Source of the DNA: DASWHX01 sp036397995
GTDB taxonomy: Bacteria > Bacteroidota > Bacteroidia > Cytophagales > Cyclobacteriaceae
Direction: 5' to 3'
DNA length: 61,421 nucleotides
NCBI GenBank assembly: GCA_036397995.1
Contig: DASWHX010000054.1
Location: 1-61,421, forward strand
Part shown: positions 34,676 through 43,399 of the stretch, one piece after another
Layout of the letters: each line of letters starts with the position of its first letter
How positions within the stretch are numbered: the stretch's first letter is position 1
The notes under the pieces: generated by a model
The model's input: only the letters and a program-made list of their open reading frames with translations
What the model was told of the DNA's origin: nothing
The model's database searches: none
Position numbers and translations under genes: made by a program

Positions 34676-35290
34676 TTAGGCCAGTTTGTTCTGCAAACTG
34701 GCCTTCCTTTTTATTGTCTCATAAATATCCAGCACTTGAGGTATTAATGCTGAAGTATTGTCATTCACAATTACTGCATCGGCCAACAGGCTGGATTTCT
34801 CTTGCGGCCACTGATTGCTTATTATTTCCCTGATTTGGGATTCTGTTCTGTTATCTCTTTTTAAGACACGTTCAATTCGAATTATATCGGGTGCAGTAAC
34901 CACTATAAGAAAGTTCAATCGCTTTGCAATATCTTTTTCATACAACAAAGCGGCTTCATTTATAACAATATTTGATGTTTGTTCAGTCAGCCATTTACTA
35001 TAATCCCGGCCAACTTTAGGATGAACCATTTGGTTTAACCTCTCCAGTTCTGCGGGGTTATTAAAAACTTTGGCAGCAATGAATTTCCTGTCAAGACCGT
35101 GAACTCCATAAGATTCATCTCCAAAAGCTCGTATAATTTCAGATTTTAGTTCCGGGTCTTCACTCATTAATTGTTTTGCCCTGGAATCAGAATCATAGAC
35201 AGGAATTCCCATAACTGTGAATATCTTTGTTACTACAGTTTTTCCAGAACCTATTCCACCGGTAACACCTACCTGAAAATGTTTAATCAT
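34676..35290 (-). CDS. coaE: Dephospho-CoA kinase
   Basis: 204 residues with the P-loop GVTGGIGSGKTVV at the N-terminus, then YDSDSRAKQLM, VHPKVGRDYSKWL and VINEAALLYE. Last step of CoA synthesis. Its start overlaps the ybbR-like gene by 8 bases. The last codons (GCC AGT TTG ... AAA CTG GCC) form a perfect 10-bp stem, which doubles as a terminator for plus-strand transcripts (see 34679-34712). Confidence 0.95.
   Translation of the reverse strand: MIKHFQVGVTGGIGSGKTVVTKIFTVMGIPVYDSDSRAKQLMSEDPELKSEIIRAFGDESYGVHGLDRKFIAAKVFNNPAELERLNQMVHPKVGRDYSKWLTEQTSNIVINEAALLYEKDIAKRLNFLIVVTAPDIIRIERVLKRDNRTESQIREIISNQWPQEKSSLLADAVIVNDNTSALIPQVLDIYETIKRKASLQNKLA
34679..34712 (+). terminator. Terminator hairpin embedded in the coaE 3' end
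   Basis: GGCCAGTTTG (34679-34688) / CAAACTGGCC (34694-34703), loop TTCTG, followed on the plus strand by TTCCTTTTTATT. It would end transcripts from the small gene at 34246 while encoding the last residues of CoaE on the other strand. Confidence 0.7.
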
Positions 35291-36248
35291 GAGATACTTT
35301 AACCCGGCCAGATTCTATGTTAATATCAAGGACATCGCCTGGGTATTTTCTGATTAAGGGTTGAATTGTTGAATCTGCCCGGGCCATGCGGGAAAGATCT
35401 AAAATGATTTCGAAGGCTGATGAATCAGTTGCAGCTCGATCTTCTCTAACCATAAAAGAGATTGTAACATTTGGATTTCTTACGTACCATGAACTGTCGG
35501 CAGGAAAGTTTATTAAAGTTGATTTTACAGTTTTAGAAACCCGGAGAAATCGACGAACCTCAAATGATACTCCCACATTTGGTGGATTTACCGAAAACAG
35601 GTGGTCTGCTCCCGTTTTAATAATTACCATTTGCAAGTAATCTCCATCAATGGCCTGCTCCGGAATCTCTACAAGAAACTCATTATTCAACAAAGTCATC
35701 ATTGATTCAGGACCAGTAAATATTGCTGAATCAACAGATAACGATATTGAACTAATCAGGTAATGGTTTTCATCCAATGAAATGGACGCGCTATCGATCT
35801 TAAGTTTCAATTTCCTGTCAATTTTGTTTTCAATATTTAATGCCAGTGAATCGGTAACAATGAAGTTAAGTTGAAATTCATCAAGCTGATCGCTAATGCT
35901 GCTCCTAAAAGAATTTCCTGCCACCCTCCTTTGCAAAGGGTCTTCCAAAACCAGGATAATAGGTTCGATATTAAACCAATTTGTTCTCCTGATTAAGTTC
36001 CAACCACCACCGGTTAAGTTAATTTGGACCCGGCTTGGAAGCTGGGAAACTGCTATGTATTTCGATTCGTCAAATATCAGGTTTATCGGGTAACTTATAG
36101 TGGTGGTGTATGATTTGTTTAAGGAGTTGAAAAACCAAAATGTGGTTGCTCCTATTATACACAGTATTATTACTTTCCAATTGGCAACCCGATCGGGAAT
36201 TATGATGTTTTTAATTCCATGCCATATGTTCTTAACCATTTCCAACAA
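35283..36248 (-). CDS. YbbR/CdaR-like membrane-anchored protein
   Basis: 321 residues. One N-terminal membrane segment (VIILCIIGATTFWFFNSL, about 26-43) is followed by extracytoplasmic beta-rich repeats of the YbbR type (SRVQINLTGGGWNLI, PNVGVSFEVRRFLRV). In Firmicutes such proteins (CdaR) regulate the diadenylate cyclase; in Bacteroidota the gene sits in the yajC-coaE cluster and its role is unclear. Nine bases separate it from yajC upstream and it overlaps coaE by 8 bases. Confidence 0.8.
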   Translation of the reverse strand: MLEMVKNIWHGIKNIIIPDRVANWKVIILCIIGATTFWFFNSLNKSYTTTISYPINLIFDESKYIAVSQLPSRVQINLTGGGWNLIRRTNWFNIEPIILVLEDPLQRRVAGNSFRSSISDQLDEFQLNFIVTDSLALNIENKIDRKLKLKIDSASISLDENHYLISSISLSVDSAIFTGPESMMTLLNNEFLVEIPEQAIDGDYLQMVIIKTGADHLFSVNPPNVGVSFEVRRFLRVSKTVKSTLINFPADSSWYVRNPNVTISFMVREDRAATDSSAFEIILDLSRMARADSTIQPLIRKYPGDVLDINIESGRVKVSHD

Positions 36249-36256
36249 AATATCAA

Positions 36257-36568
36257 TTAGGGGGTTTGTCGCTTTTTGCTGGCTTCCATGCTGATGCTGG
36301 ATTTTTCAAATGTGAGCTTCAGACCCTTATCAACTTCAAGCACAATGGTATCATTCTCCACATTGAGTACTTTACCATGCAATCCGCCGATTGTTATTAC
36401 TAAATCTCCCTTTTTTACTTCCTCCAAAAATTTTTTTTGCTGCTTTTGTTTCTTTTGCTGCGGTCTTATCATGAAAAAATAAAAAATAAGGGCAATTGCT
36501 GCAAAGAAAATTATTGATGAATAGCCACTTCCCTGGCCATTTGCCTGTGCAAGAATGGGATGTATCAT
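36257..36568 (-). CDS. yajC: Preprotein translocase subunit YajC
   Basis: 103 residues: a single membrane helix (SIIFFAAIALIFYFFMI) directly followed by RPQQKKQKQQKKFLEEVKKG and DLVITIGGLHGKVLNVEN, the family signature. Accessory component of the SecDF-YajC complex. It lies in the minus-strand cluster nusB-ytxH-DUF1573-yajC-ybbR-coaE but is separated from DUF1573 by a strong hairpin. Confidence 0.95.
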   Translation of the reverse strand: MIHPILAQANGQGSGYSSIIFFAAIALIFYFFMIRPQQKKQKQQKKFLEEVKKGDLVITIGGLHGKVLNVENDTIVLEVDKGLKLTFEKSSISMEASKKRQTP

Positions 36569-36617
36569 TTTATATTATTTTAAGGATTGCACTAAAATAC
36601 GATTTGCACTAAACTAA

Positions 36618-36653
36618 AAGAACTTGTAATCCGAAAATTACAAGTTCTTTTTT
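36618..36653 (-). terminator. 13-bp stem-loop between DUF1573 gene and yajC (bidirectional terminator)
   Basis: AAGAACTTGTAAT (36618-36630) / ATTACAAGTTCTT (36637-36649) with a 6-base loop. The plus-strand side is followed by TTTTCT, and the minus-strand side by TTAGTTTAG. In the direction of the genes it lies just after the DUF1573 stop. Confidence 0.75.
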
Positions 36654-36670
36654 CTAAACAAGATTTGTCC

Positions 36671-37243
36671 TTAATTCCTTACCGGACCGTCAGCTGCATC
36701 GGCAGATGTTTTAGGATTAACAAAAGTCTTAATCCTTAGTCTGCTAATCTTTGGATAGGTATTAGCCGTGATGGTAACGGTCTTGTTTTGCACGTTAGGC
36801 TTTCCTTTACTATCAAATTTTACCTGAACTTCGCCCGTTGCGCCTGGAGCAACAGGTTCTTCTGTCCATGCTGGCACAGTACAACCACAAGATGCCTGGG
36901 CTTTTTCAATAATTAGAGGAGCTTCACCGGTATTCTTGAAAAGAAAGGTATGTTGCACAACATCCCCGTCGGTAATATTACCGAAATCATGTTCTTCGCC
37001 GCCAATCCATTCAAAAGCAGGAAGCGGGCCATCAGGTTTTATATTAGAATCCGTGGTTTCCGCAGCAGCCTCAGTAGTGCTGGCGGGCGTTGCGGTGCCG
37101 GTAGTTGCCGTACCGCCATTTTCAACTTCCGCAAGCTTATCCTGCAATTCGGCAATTCTCTTTTCAGAGGTCTTGCTGTCACAGCCTGCGAAAATCACAG
37201 CTGCTAAAAATAAGGTTGCGCTTAATAATCTTGTCATCTTCAT
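36671..37243 (-). CDS. DUF1573 domain lipoprotein
   Basis: 190 residues. Lipoprotein signal LFLAAVIFAGC (Cys near residue 21), a short coiled stretch (RIAELQDKLAEVENG), a Thr/Ala-rich linker, then a DUF1573 immunoglobulin-like domain with HTFLFKNTGEAPLIIEKA and the typical SCGCTVP. This domain is abundant in Bacteroidota envelopes; its function is not established. It lies 26 bases after ytxH. Confidence 0.88.
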   Translation of the reverse strand: MKMTRLLSATLFLAAVIFAGCDSKTSEKRIAELQDKLAEVENGGTATTGTATPASTTEAAAETTDSNIKPDGPLPAFEWIGGEEHDFGNITDGDVVQHTFLFKNTGEAPLIIEKAQASCGCTVPAWTEEPVAPGATGEVQVKFDSKGKPNVQNKTVTITANTYPKISRLRIKTFVNPKTSADAADGPVRN

Positions 37244-37269
37244 TTTGCTAATAAAATTTCAGTTAAACA

Positions 37270-37575
37270 TCATTTATTCTCATTTCGGATATGACCAATC
37301 AAATTGTCAACATCCTGCAATAATTTCTCTGCCTTTTCCTTGGCGTCATTGATAACTTTTTCACCTTCTGATTTCGCTTTCGATTTTGGTAAATCATCTT
37401 TACCACTAATTAAATCTTCAAGCATATCCTCAAGAGTTTTCTTATACTTATCCAACCGGTAAGTAAGTTTATCACGGGTATTTGATCCTTTATCCGGTGC
37501 ATAAAGTATTCCTAATATTGCACCGGTTGCAGCACCCAGTAAAAAGGCCAGAAATGCATTCGATTTATTGCTCAT
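37270..37575 (-). CDS. YtxH domain protein
   Basis: 101 residues. The N-terminal membrane segment AFLAFLLGAATGAILGILYAP followed by DKGSNTRDKL is the YtxH signature; the rest is a charged, probably coiled-coil helix. General-stress or envelope-associated family with no known biochemical role. It starts 7 bases after nusB. Confidence 0.88.
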   Translation of the reverse strand: MSNKSNAFLAFLLGAATGAILGILYAPDKGSNTRDKLTYRLDKYKKTLEDMLEDLISGKDDLPKSKAKSEGEKVINDAKEKAEKLLQDVDNLIGHIRNENK

Positions 37576-37582
37576 GTTTCTT

Positions 37583-38725
37583 TTACTTATTGTCCAACAA
37601 ACCCCTGCCGCTTTTTTTGATTAGTCCCTGAGATTTCAATTCCTGAGTTATTCCATCCAAAACCCCATTGATAAACTCCTTGCTTTTAGGGGTGCTATAT
37701 CTCTTCGAAACTTCAATATATTCATTTATCGTCACTTTGACGGGGATGTTTGGGAAATTTTTTAATTCTGCCACCGCTAAACTAAGTATGATTTTGTCTA
37801 TTAATGCAAGTCTTTCCAGTTCCCAATTTTTAACCTTTCGTCCTATCAACGCTTCGATATTTCTTTCTTCTTCTACTACCCGATCAAACAAAACTTCAAA
37901 GAACTCTTTATCATCTTCCCAATCCATTGATATTGAAAATCGGGGGAACTCCTTTTCTTCCTCGATTTCCTTTAGGGATTTCTTTACCATCCCTTTAACT
38001 ACTGCCTCATGTTCTGACCATCTTAGATCTTCTTCTTCAAAAAATGCACCAATTACCTGGTTTCTTAAGATAACATCACGAAGCAAATGATCAATCAGTT
38101 TTTTATCTGCAATAAAATCGGTTTTATCAAGTTTTAGATACTCGTCAAACTGACTGTCTTTTCTTATAATATCCCGATACCATTCCCTAACTTTTTCTTT
38201 ATGGGAAGTCCATGATATTCCTGATGCTAATATGGCACTCTGGACTGAATTATCATATTCAATCTTCCTGATTAACAAATTCTTAACAAAATTCTCCGGT
38301 GGAGTTCCAAAATTTGACTTAATAGTGGAGGCAACGTTTTTGAATTCAACCAGGAGTTGAAGTATCCGAAGGTAGGTTGTGCGGGTTCCTTCGATATCCA
38401 GAAGCATTCTTTTTTTGAGGAATTTGAAATCCTTTTTCAGGTCATTTTCATACTTGATGAACGCTTCATTAACAAGTTTCTCAATTTCCTTGACTTTGTG
38501 GCTGCATTTTGGATTTACTTCTTCAATTTTATCATCAAAGATTTTTAGTGCCTCCCTTTGTCTGACAGCCAGCATTCGAATGTCCTCATTGTTCATGGTG
38601 TCCATGTCCGGTCCAAGGTTTGCAGCCAATGATTCGCGAGCCATTTGCTTAAGGGAATTCTTTCCCTGTAAGTAAGCAAAGGTGGTTTGCAAGACCTCTA
38701 TACGCAGGATTCTCCTGTTGAGCAT
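37583..38725 (-). CDS. nusB: Transcription antitermination factor NusB, long form
   Basis: 380 residues, much longer than the about 140 of E. coli NusB. The N-terminus MLNRRILRIEVLQTTFAYLQ is NusB-like; the canonical helical core is clearest in the last 130 residues (NWELERLALIDKIILSLAVAE, KVTINEYIEVSKRY, FINGVLDGI). The middle is a helical insertion. This long form is usual in Bacteroidota as far as I know. Role: binding boxA in rRNA leaders with NusE. It may be co-transcribed with the upstream dehydrogenase (48-base gap). Confidence 0.9.
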   Translation of the reverse strand: MLNRRILRIEVLQTTFAYLQGKNSLKQMARESLAANLGPDMDTMNNEDIRMLAVRQREALKIFDDKIEEVNPKCSHKVKEIEKLVNEAFIKYENDLKKDFKFLKKRMLLDIEGTRTTYLRILQLLVEFKNVASTIKSNFGTPPENFVKNLLIRKIEYDNSVQSAILASGISWTSHKEKVREWYRDIIRKDSQFDEYLKLDKTDFIADKKLIDHLLRDVILRNQVIGAFFEEEDLRWSEHEAVVKGMVKKSLKEIEEEKEFPRFSISMDWEDDKEFFEVLFDRVVEEERNIEALIGRKVKNWELERLALIDKIILSLAVAELKNFPNIPVKVTINEYIEVSKRYSTPKSKEFINGVLDGITQELKSQGLIKKSGRGLLDNK

Positions 38726-38773
38726 TTCAAATAATGTTAAAGAACGAAGTTTTATTTAGTTACAGTTTTTTTC

Positions 38774-39874
38774 TTAAAAAGTGAGTTTAATATTTCCTAT
38801 TGACTTAATGCGTTTATTGGCCATTTCCATGGCTGCTTCTTGTGGAGAAACATTATTATCATCTGAGAATACCGCAATGTTGATGCAAGTGTCATAGATA
38901 TAATCGGCCATCTGGTAAGCTCTTTCGTAATTATGATTGCCCAGGTATTCCAAATAAACATTAATCAAGCCACCTGAGTTAATCAGAAAATCGGGTGTAT
39001 ACGCTATTTTTTGATCCATCAGCATGTATCCATGTTTGATCTCATCAGCCAGCTGGTTATTAGCTGATCCTGCTATTATGGCGCATTTTAGTTTAGGTAT
39101 TGTTTCATCATTGAGAGTGGCTCCTAATGCGCAGGGAGAATAGATATCTGCATCAGTTTCGTACACTAAATCATGTTCAATAACCTTCACCTTTCCTTTT
39201 GTCGCAATTGCTTTTGCTTTTTCCTCAAAGATATCCGACAGATAAACAATTGCATTTTCTTTCAGTAAGTGTTCCACTAAATATCCCCCAACCTGTCCGG
39301 CACCCTGTACCATCACTTTCTTTCCTTCAAGGCTGTCAGATCCAAATACTTTCTTTGCCATTGCCTTCATACCCACATAAGTGCCGTAAGCAGTTACCGG
39401 CGATGGATCACCTGCTCCACCCATTGATTTTGGCAGCCCGGTAACATATTTTGTTTCCATATGGATATATTCCATGTCACGGGTTTTCATATTTACGTCT
39501 TCCGCAGTGTAGTATTTACCTCCAAGGCTGTTGATAAACTTGCCAAATCTTCGCATCAAAGCTTCGGTTTTCATCGTTCTTGCATCACCAATGATGACAG
39601 CTTTTCCACCACCCAGGTTAAGTCCGCTGATTGCGGCTTTGAACGTCATGGCGCGGGAAAGTCTAAGTACATCATTCAACGCTTCTGACTCAGAGTTGTA
39701 GGCCCACATCCTGGTTCCGCCTAAGGATGGACCAAGCACAGTATTGTGAATGGCTATGATTGCTTTAAGACCTGTTCCCGGGTCGTTGCAGAAGACAACC
39801 TGCTCGTGACCCAGCCGGGTCACTTCTTCAAACAAGGAGGAATTTGACTTTTCAACCGCTTCCTTTATTTCCAT
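38774..39874 (-). CDS. Glu/Leu/Phe/Val dehydrogenase (leucine-dehydrogenase-like)
   Basis: 366 residues. GPSLGGTRMW, the catalytic Lys region LNLGGGKAVIIGD, PVTAYGTYVGMKA and the Rossmann motif VQGAGQVGGYLVEHL match leucine/valine dehydrogenases (about 360 residues) rather than the longer glutamate dehydrogenases. Reversible NAD-dependent deamination of branched-chain amino acids; it would feed 2-oxoacids to an E1 of the type at 15.1 kb (inference). Its promoter is at 39943-39973. Confidence 0.9.
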   Translation of the reverse strand: MEIKEAVEKSNSSLFEEVTRLGHEQVVFCNDPGTGLKAIIAIHNTVLGPSLGGTRMWAYNSESEALNDVLRLSRAMTFKAAISGLNLGGGKAVIIGDARTMKTEALMRRFGKFINSLGGKYYTAEDVNMKTRDMEYIHMETKYVTGLPKSMGGAGDPSPVTAYGTYVGMKAMAKKVFGSDSLEGKKVMVQGAGQVGGYLVEHLLKENAIVYLSDIFEEKAKAIATKGKVKVIEHDLVYETDADIYSPCALGATLNDETIPKLKCAIIAGSANNQLADEIKHGYMLMDQKIAYTPDFLINSGGLINVYLEYLGNHNYERAYQMADYIYDTCINIAVFSDDNNVSPQEAAMEMANKRIKSIGNIKLTF

Positions 39875-39942
39875 CGTCCGTGCTTTAATTTTTTATTGTA
39901 TTTTTGTTCCTATGCCGTGTCTCAGGTCTAAAAAAGGTAACG

Positions 39943-39973
39943 CAAAAGTAGTCTTTTTTGTTAAGTTAAAAAA
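39943..39973 (-). promoter_or_regulatory. Bacteroidota-type promoter of the leucine-type dehydrogenase gene
   Basis: On the minus strand: TTTT (39973-39970), a 19-base spacer, then TACTTTTG (39950-39943), an exact TAnnTTTG with a near-consensus -33 box. It leaves an untranslated leader of about 60 bases. Confidence 0.6.
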
Positions 39974-40021
39974 TACCGATTTGAGTTTGAAAAGTACGTG
40001 GGAAGCGGGTATTTATAAGAA

Positions 40022-41812
40022 ATGAAGGAATTATCATACCTCAATAAATATCTTCTAAAATATAAGTATCATTTCATACTCGGGATAATCTTCACCATTA
40101 TCACCAATATTTTTCAGATAATACCAGCCCAGATGGTGAGACATTCTCTTGACCTGATAATTGCCAATATTGATTTATACCGGAATTATGCCGGATTGAA
40201 TCTGCAGAATTCATACTATGATATTTTTGCCAGGTACATTTTGATTTATGGCGGGATTATTTTACTCATGGCACTTTTGCGGGGTTTCTTCCTTTTCCTG
40301 GTCAGGCAAACTCTGATTGTGATGTCCAGACTAATTGAGTACGACCTGAAAAATGAAATTTACCGGCATTATCAGGAACTTCCAACCTCCTTTTACAGGA
40401 GAAACAGCACCGGAGATTTGATGAACAGAATATCTGAAGATGTAAGCAAAGTGAGAATGTACCTGGGACCATCAATCATGTATGGTATTAACCTGATTAC
40501 GCTCTTCGCCATTCTTATTCCATACATGTTAACAATCAGTGTAAAACTAACTCTGTTTGCTTTGCTGCCGTTACCTATTCTTTCTTTCAGCATTTATTTT
40601 GTAAACAACATTATAAACAGAAGGTCAGAGGCAATACAAAAGCAGCAATCCAAATTATCAACGTTTGTGCAGGAAGCCTTTTCAGGAATTCGTGTTTTGA
40701 AATCTTTTGTCAGAGAAGAAGATTCATCCAGAAAATTTGAGGAAGAGAATACAAAGTACAAGAACAAATCCCTGAGACTCACAATGGTTAACTCATTGTT
40801 TTTCCCGATTGTAATGGCGCTAATTGGCTTGAGTGTAATCCTCACAGTATTTGTTGGCGGAAATGAGGTCATAAGCGGGGCATTGACTTTTGGAAATATT
40901 GCGGAATTCATTTTGTATGTTAATTACCTTACCTGGCCTGTAACTGCCCTGGGTTGGATTTCCAGTATTACCCAGCGAGCTGCTGCTTCTCAAAGAAGAA
41001 TCAATGAATTTATGCTAGTCAAAAATGATATTACAAGTGAAAAGAATATTCAGCAGGAAATAAGGGGAGATATTGAGTTCAACGGAGTATCATTCACCTA
41101 TCCGGATTCCGGTATTGTTGCGCTCAGTAGTCTTGACTTCAAACTCAACAGCGGGGAATCTCTGGCCATTATTGGAACTACCGGATCGGGTAAGAGTACG
41201 GTTGCTAATTTGTTATGCCGTTTATATGATCCCACTGAGGGTAAAATCACTATTGATGAAATTAATCTAAAAGATTATCATCTCGGGTCCATCAGGAGCC
41301 AAATTGGTTATGTTCCGCAGGATGTGTTCCTCTTTAGTGACACCATCTTTAATAATATTGCATTCGGCTCTATGGAGATTCCTCCTGAGAAAGTAATGCA
41401 GGCTGCCAGGGATGCTGATCTTTATGGTAATGTGATGGATTTCCCCGACCAGTTCAATACCCGCGTGGGTGAGCGCGGAATCACACTCTCCGGCGGACAA
41501 AAGCAACGAGTTAGTATTGCCCGTGCCATCGTTAGAGATCCAAAAATTCTTATTTTGGATGACAGTTTGAGTGCAGTTGATACTAAGACGGAAAATACTA
41601 TTCTGAAAAGCATGAAACTTCTCATGAAGGATCGCACCACCATTATTATTTCTCACCGGGTATCAAGTGCTAAACTGGCGGATAAAATAATTGTACTGGA
41701 TGATGGGGTAATTGTTGAGCAAGGCACCAATGAATCGCTTTTGAAGAGTGACGGTGTGTACAGGAGTCTTTACGAGAAGCAGTTGCTTGCGGAAGAGCTG
41801 CTTGAAGACTAG
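40022..41812 (+). CDS. ABC exporter half-transporter (degenerate Walker B type)
   Basis: 596 residues: a six-helix type I exporter membrane domain (about 1-320) and a nucleotide-binding domain with Walker A GTTGSGKST, signature LSGGQKQR, Walker B ILILDDS and H-loop IISHR. Asp replaces the catalytic Glu after Walker B (LDDSLSAVD), while the signature is intact. This combination is typical of the degenerate-site partner in heterodimeric exporters such as TM287/288. The partner is probably the gene at 43400-45169. Substrate unknown. Its stop directly abuts that of the convergent rhodanese gene. Confidence 0.92.
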   Translation: MKELSYLNKYLLKYKYHFILGIIFTIITNIFQIIPAQMVRHSLDLIIANIDLYRNYAGLNLQNSYYDIFARYILIYGGIILLMALLRGFFLFLVRQTLIVMSRLIEYDLKNEIYRHYQELPTSFYRRNSTGDLMNRISEDVSKVRMYLGPSIMYGINLITLFAILIPYMLTISVKLTLFALLPLPILSFSIYFVNNIINRRSEAIQKQQSKLSTFVQEAFSGIRVLKSFVREEDSSRKFEEENTKYKNKSLRLTMVNSLFFPIVMALIGLSVILTVFVGGNEVISGALTFGNIAEFILYVNYLTWPVTALGWISSITQRAAASQRRINEFMLVKNDITSEKNIQQEIRGDIEFNGVSFTYPDSGIVALSSLDFKLNSGESLAIIGTTGSGKSTVANLLCRLYDPTEGKITIDEINLKDYHLGSIRSQIGYVPQDVFLFSDTIFNNIAFGSMEIPPEKVMQAARDADLYGNVMDFPDQFNTRVGERGITLSGGQKQRVSIARAIVRDPKILILDDSLSAVDTKTENTILKSMKLLMKDRTTIIISHRVSSAKLADKIIVLDDGVIVEQGTNESLLKSDGVYRSLYEKQLLAEELLED

Positions 41813-42349
41813 CTATCTATCCAGTAGCGTATTTTTATACTTTACAGTTTCATCCCGGGATTGATTCCACAGCTCCATTCCGCCAAGCATATTATTTACT
41901 TTTGTAAAGCCGTTTTCTGCCAAATATTCGGAAGCTCTTGCACTGCGAATTCCCACCAGGCAGTAGACTATTATTTCCTTATTCTTATATTCTGCCAGTT
42001 CTTTGATTCGAGAACCCAATTCTTCTACATGAATGTGTTTTGCATCTTTTATCCTGCCCAAAGGAGATCGATTAAATTCACCCTCCGTACGAACGTCCAG
42101 GAACAGGACATTAGTTACTCTCGACTGCAATTCGCACACTTCTTCAGGATCAAGATTTGTGTAATTAAGACCTTCGCTTTTATTGTCCTTGTTCAGTAAT
42201 GTCATTGAGCAGGCCGGACACTTGCCTGGCTCCTTGAATACCTTTCCATCATTTGAACATCCGCATGGAGGACAAACGTATCCCGCCTTTTGGGTAAACG
42301 CGTGCAATGAAAAAACTCCAATTAAGATGAACATTATTACAATTCTCAT
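41813..42349 (-). CDS. Exported rhodanese with N-terminal heavy-metal-binding Cys motif
   Basis: 178 residues. Signal peptide (IVIMFILIGVFSLHAFTQ), then a Cys-rich segment with C26, C29, C31, C44 and C47 (YVCPPCGCSNDG ... GKCPACSM) of the type seen in heavy-metal-binding domains, and a rhodanese domain (about 65-170) with catalytic C130 in the loop CLVGIRSA. Rhodaneses transfer sulfane sulfur; the N-terminal site suggests binding of metal or copper-type ions in the periplasm (inference). Downstream of the FtsX remnant on the same strand. Confidence 0.88.
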   Translation of the reverse strand: MRIVIMFILIGVFSLHAFTQKAGYVCPPCGCSNDGKVFKEPGKCPACSMTLLNKDNKSEGLNYTNLDPEEVCELQSRVTNVLFLDVRTEGEFNRSPLGRIKDAKHIHVEELGSRIKELAEYKNKEIIVYCLVGIRSARASEYLAENGFTKVNNMLGGMELWNQSRDETVKYKNTLLDR

Positions 42350-42381
42350 ATAATTAAAGGTTGGGTTTTGATTTTTCTATC

Positions 42382-42645
42382 TTATTCATTCTTTATCGTG
42401 TTTACCGGGTTTATGGATGCGGCACTCCATGAACGGTGAATTACGCTAATTGCTACAACAATCATTGCAATAACTGTTGCCATAATAAAATTTAAATAAT
42501 TGATTTCAACACGGTATGTAAAATTTTCAAGCCATGCATCCATTACAAATAAAGCAAATGGAGTGGAAAAAAATAACCCAATAAGGACGATTCGCCGAAA
42601 ATCATACAAAATCAGGAGGATAATTATGTACGTAAAGAAAATCAT
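42382..42645 (-). pseudogene. C-terminal remnant of an FtsX/MacB-type ABC permease
   Basis: The 87-residue reading holds two hydrophobic helices. From RRIVLIGLFFSTPFALFVMD through AWLENFTYRVEINYL to ASINPVNTIKNE it matches the last two transmembrane segments and C-terminus of FtsX-like permeases, whose ends typically read WLxxFAYRI ... ANPVxSLRxE. The roughly 700 upstream residues, including the MacB-type periplasmic domain, are absent; the preceding DNA belongs to another gene (42653-43354). A decayed gene is the simplest explanation. Expression as a small membrane protein cannot be excluded. Confidence 0.75.
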
Positions 42646-42652
42646 AAGTGGT

Positions 42653-43354
42653 TCAGAAGATGTACCTGATTCCAGCTACGGCCTGAAATCGGGGTCCAAG
42701 GCCATTTGCCTCCAGTATCAGGAACATATTCCCCTCAAAAAATATGGAAACGGGTATGGCGAAATTCGCAAATTCCAATCCCAGGAAAATATCAGGGCCG
42801 TAAAAGAATTGTTCCCTTCTGGTCTCCTGCTCCATGGTAAACCCATTTGTATCGGGGTCATTATAGCGATAGAGAATCTTGGTGTTTTTGAATTGATAGC
42901 CTCCTCCAACATACCAGTCCAGACCTTCAAGAGATTTGATTTCACTATGGATCATAATTCTGAATTGTCCAACTAAATCATTCTTTACCGAGTGAGATAA
43001 GTAATTCAGGGTATCCAGAAATTCGAAGTTTGAGAAGTTATCCTGGTAGAATTTTTTATAAACAAAACTTGCTCCATGCCCAACAGCTATTTCCATTGCC
43101 AGGAATTTGCTGACATAAAGTTTGTATGTAACTGCGAATGGATCGCCAACTTTTATTCCTATTCCCTGGTATGGGTATTCATTAGGTATAAATACCGGAC
43201 ATATAATTTTCATTTTCCTGTTATGAGGCATTTTTACCGCACTCCTTTTGCGAACAGACCTCTGTGCGTCTGCTTCGTTGCCAAGCAAAATCAGGAAAAA
43301 AGGAAAGATAAAAAATAGAATTATTTTGTACCCTCTTTTGCGCAAAATTGACAA
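42653..43354 (-). CDS. Secreted hypothetical protein, probable beta-barrel
   Basis: 233 residues with signal peptide (IILFFIFPFFLILLGNEADAQ). The mature sequence has alternating strands (GIKVGDPFAVTYKLYVSKFL, LDWYVGGGYQFKN, FFYGPDIFLGLEFANFAIPVSIFFEG) and ends FQAVAGIRYIF, with the terminal Phe typical of outer-membrane barrels. A known family is not recognised. It lies upstream of the FtsX remnant and rhodanese on the minus strand. Confidence 0.72.
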   Translation of the reverse strand: MSILRKRGYKIILFFIFPFFLILLGNEADAQRSVRKRSAVKMPHNRKMKIICPVFIPNEYPYQGIGIKVGDPFAVTYKLYVSKFLAMEIAVGHGASFVYKKFYQDNFSNFEFLDTLNYLSHSVKNDLVGQFRIMIHSEIKSLEGLDWYVGGGYQFKNTKILYRYNDPDTNGFTMEQETRREQFFYGPDIFLGLEFANFAIPVSIFFEGNMFLILEANGLGPRFQAVAGIRYIF

Positions 43355-43399
43355 AATTTATTTCTACATGAATATAAAGAAGCTTTAATTAGTAACCTA

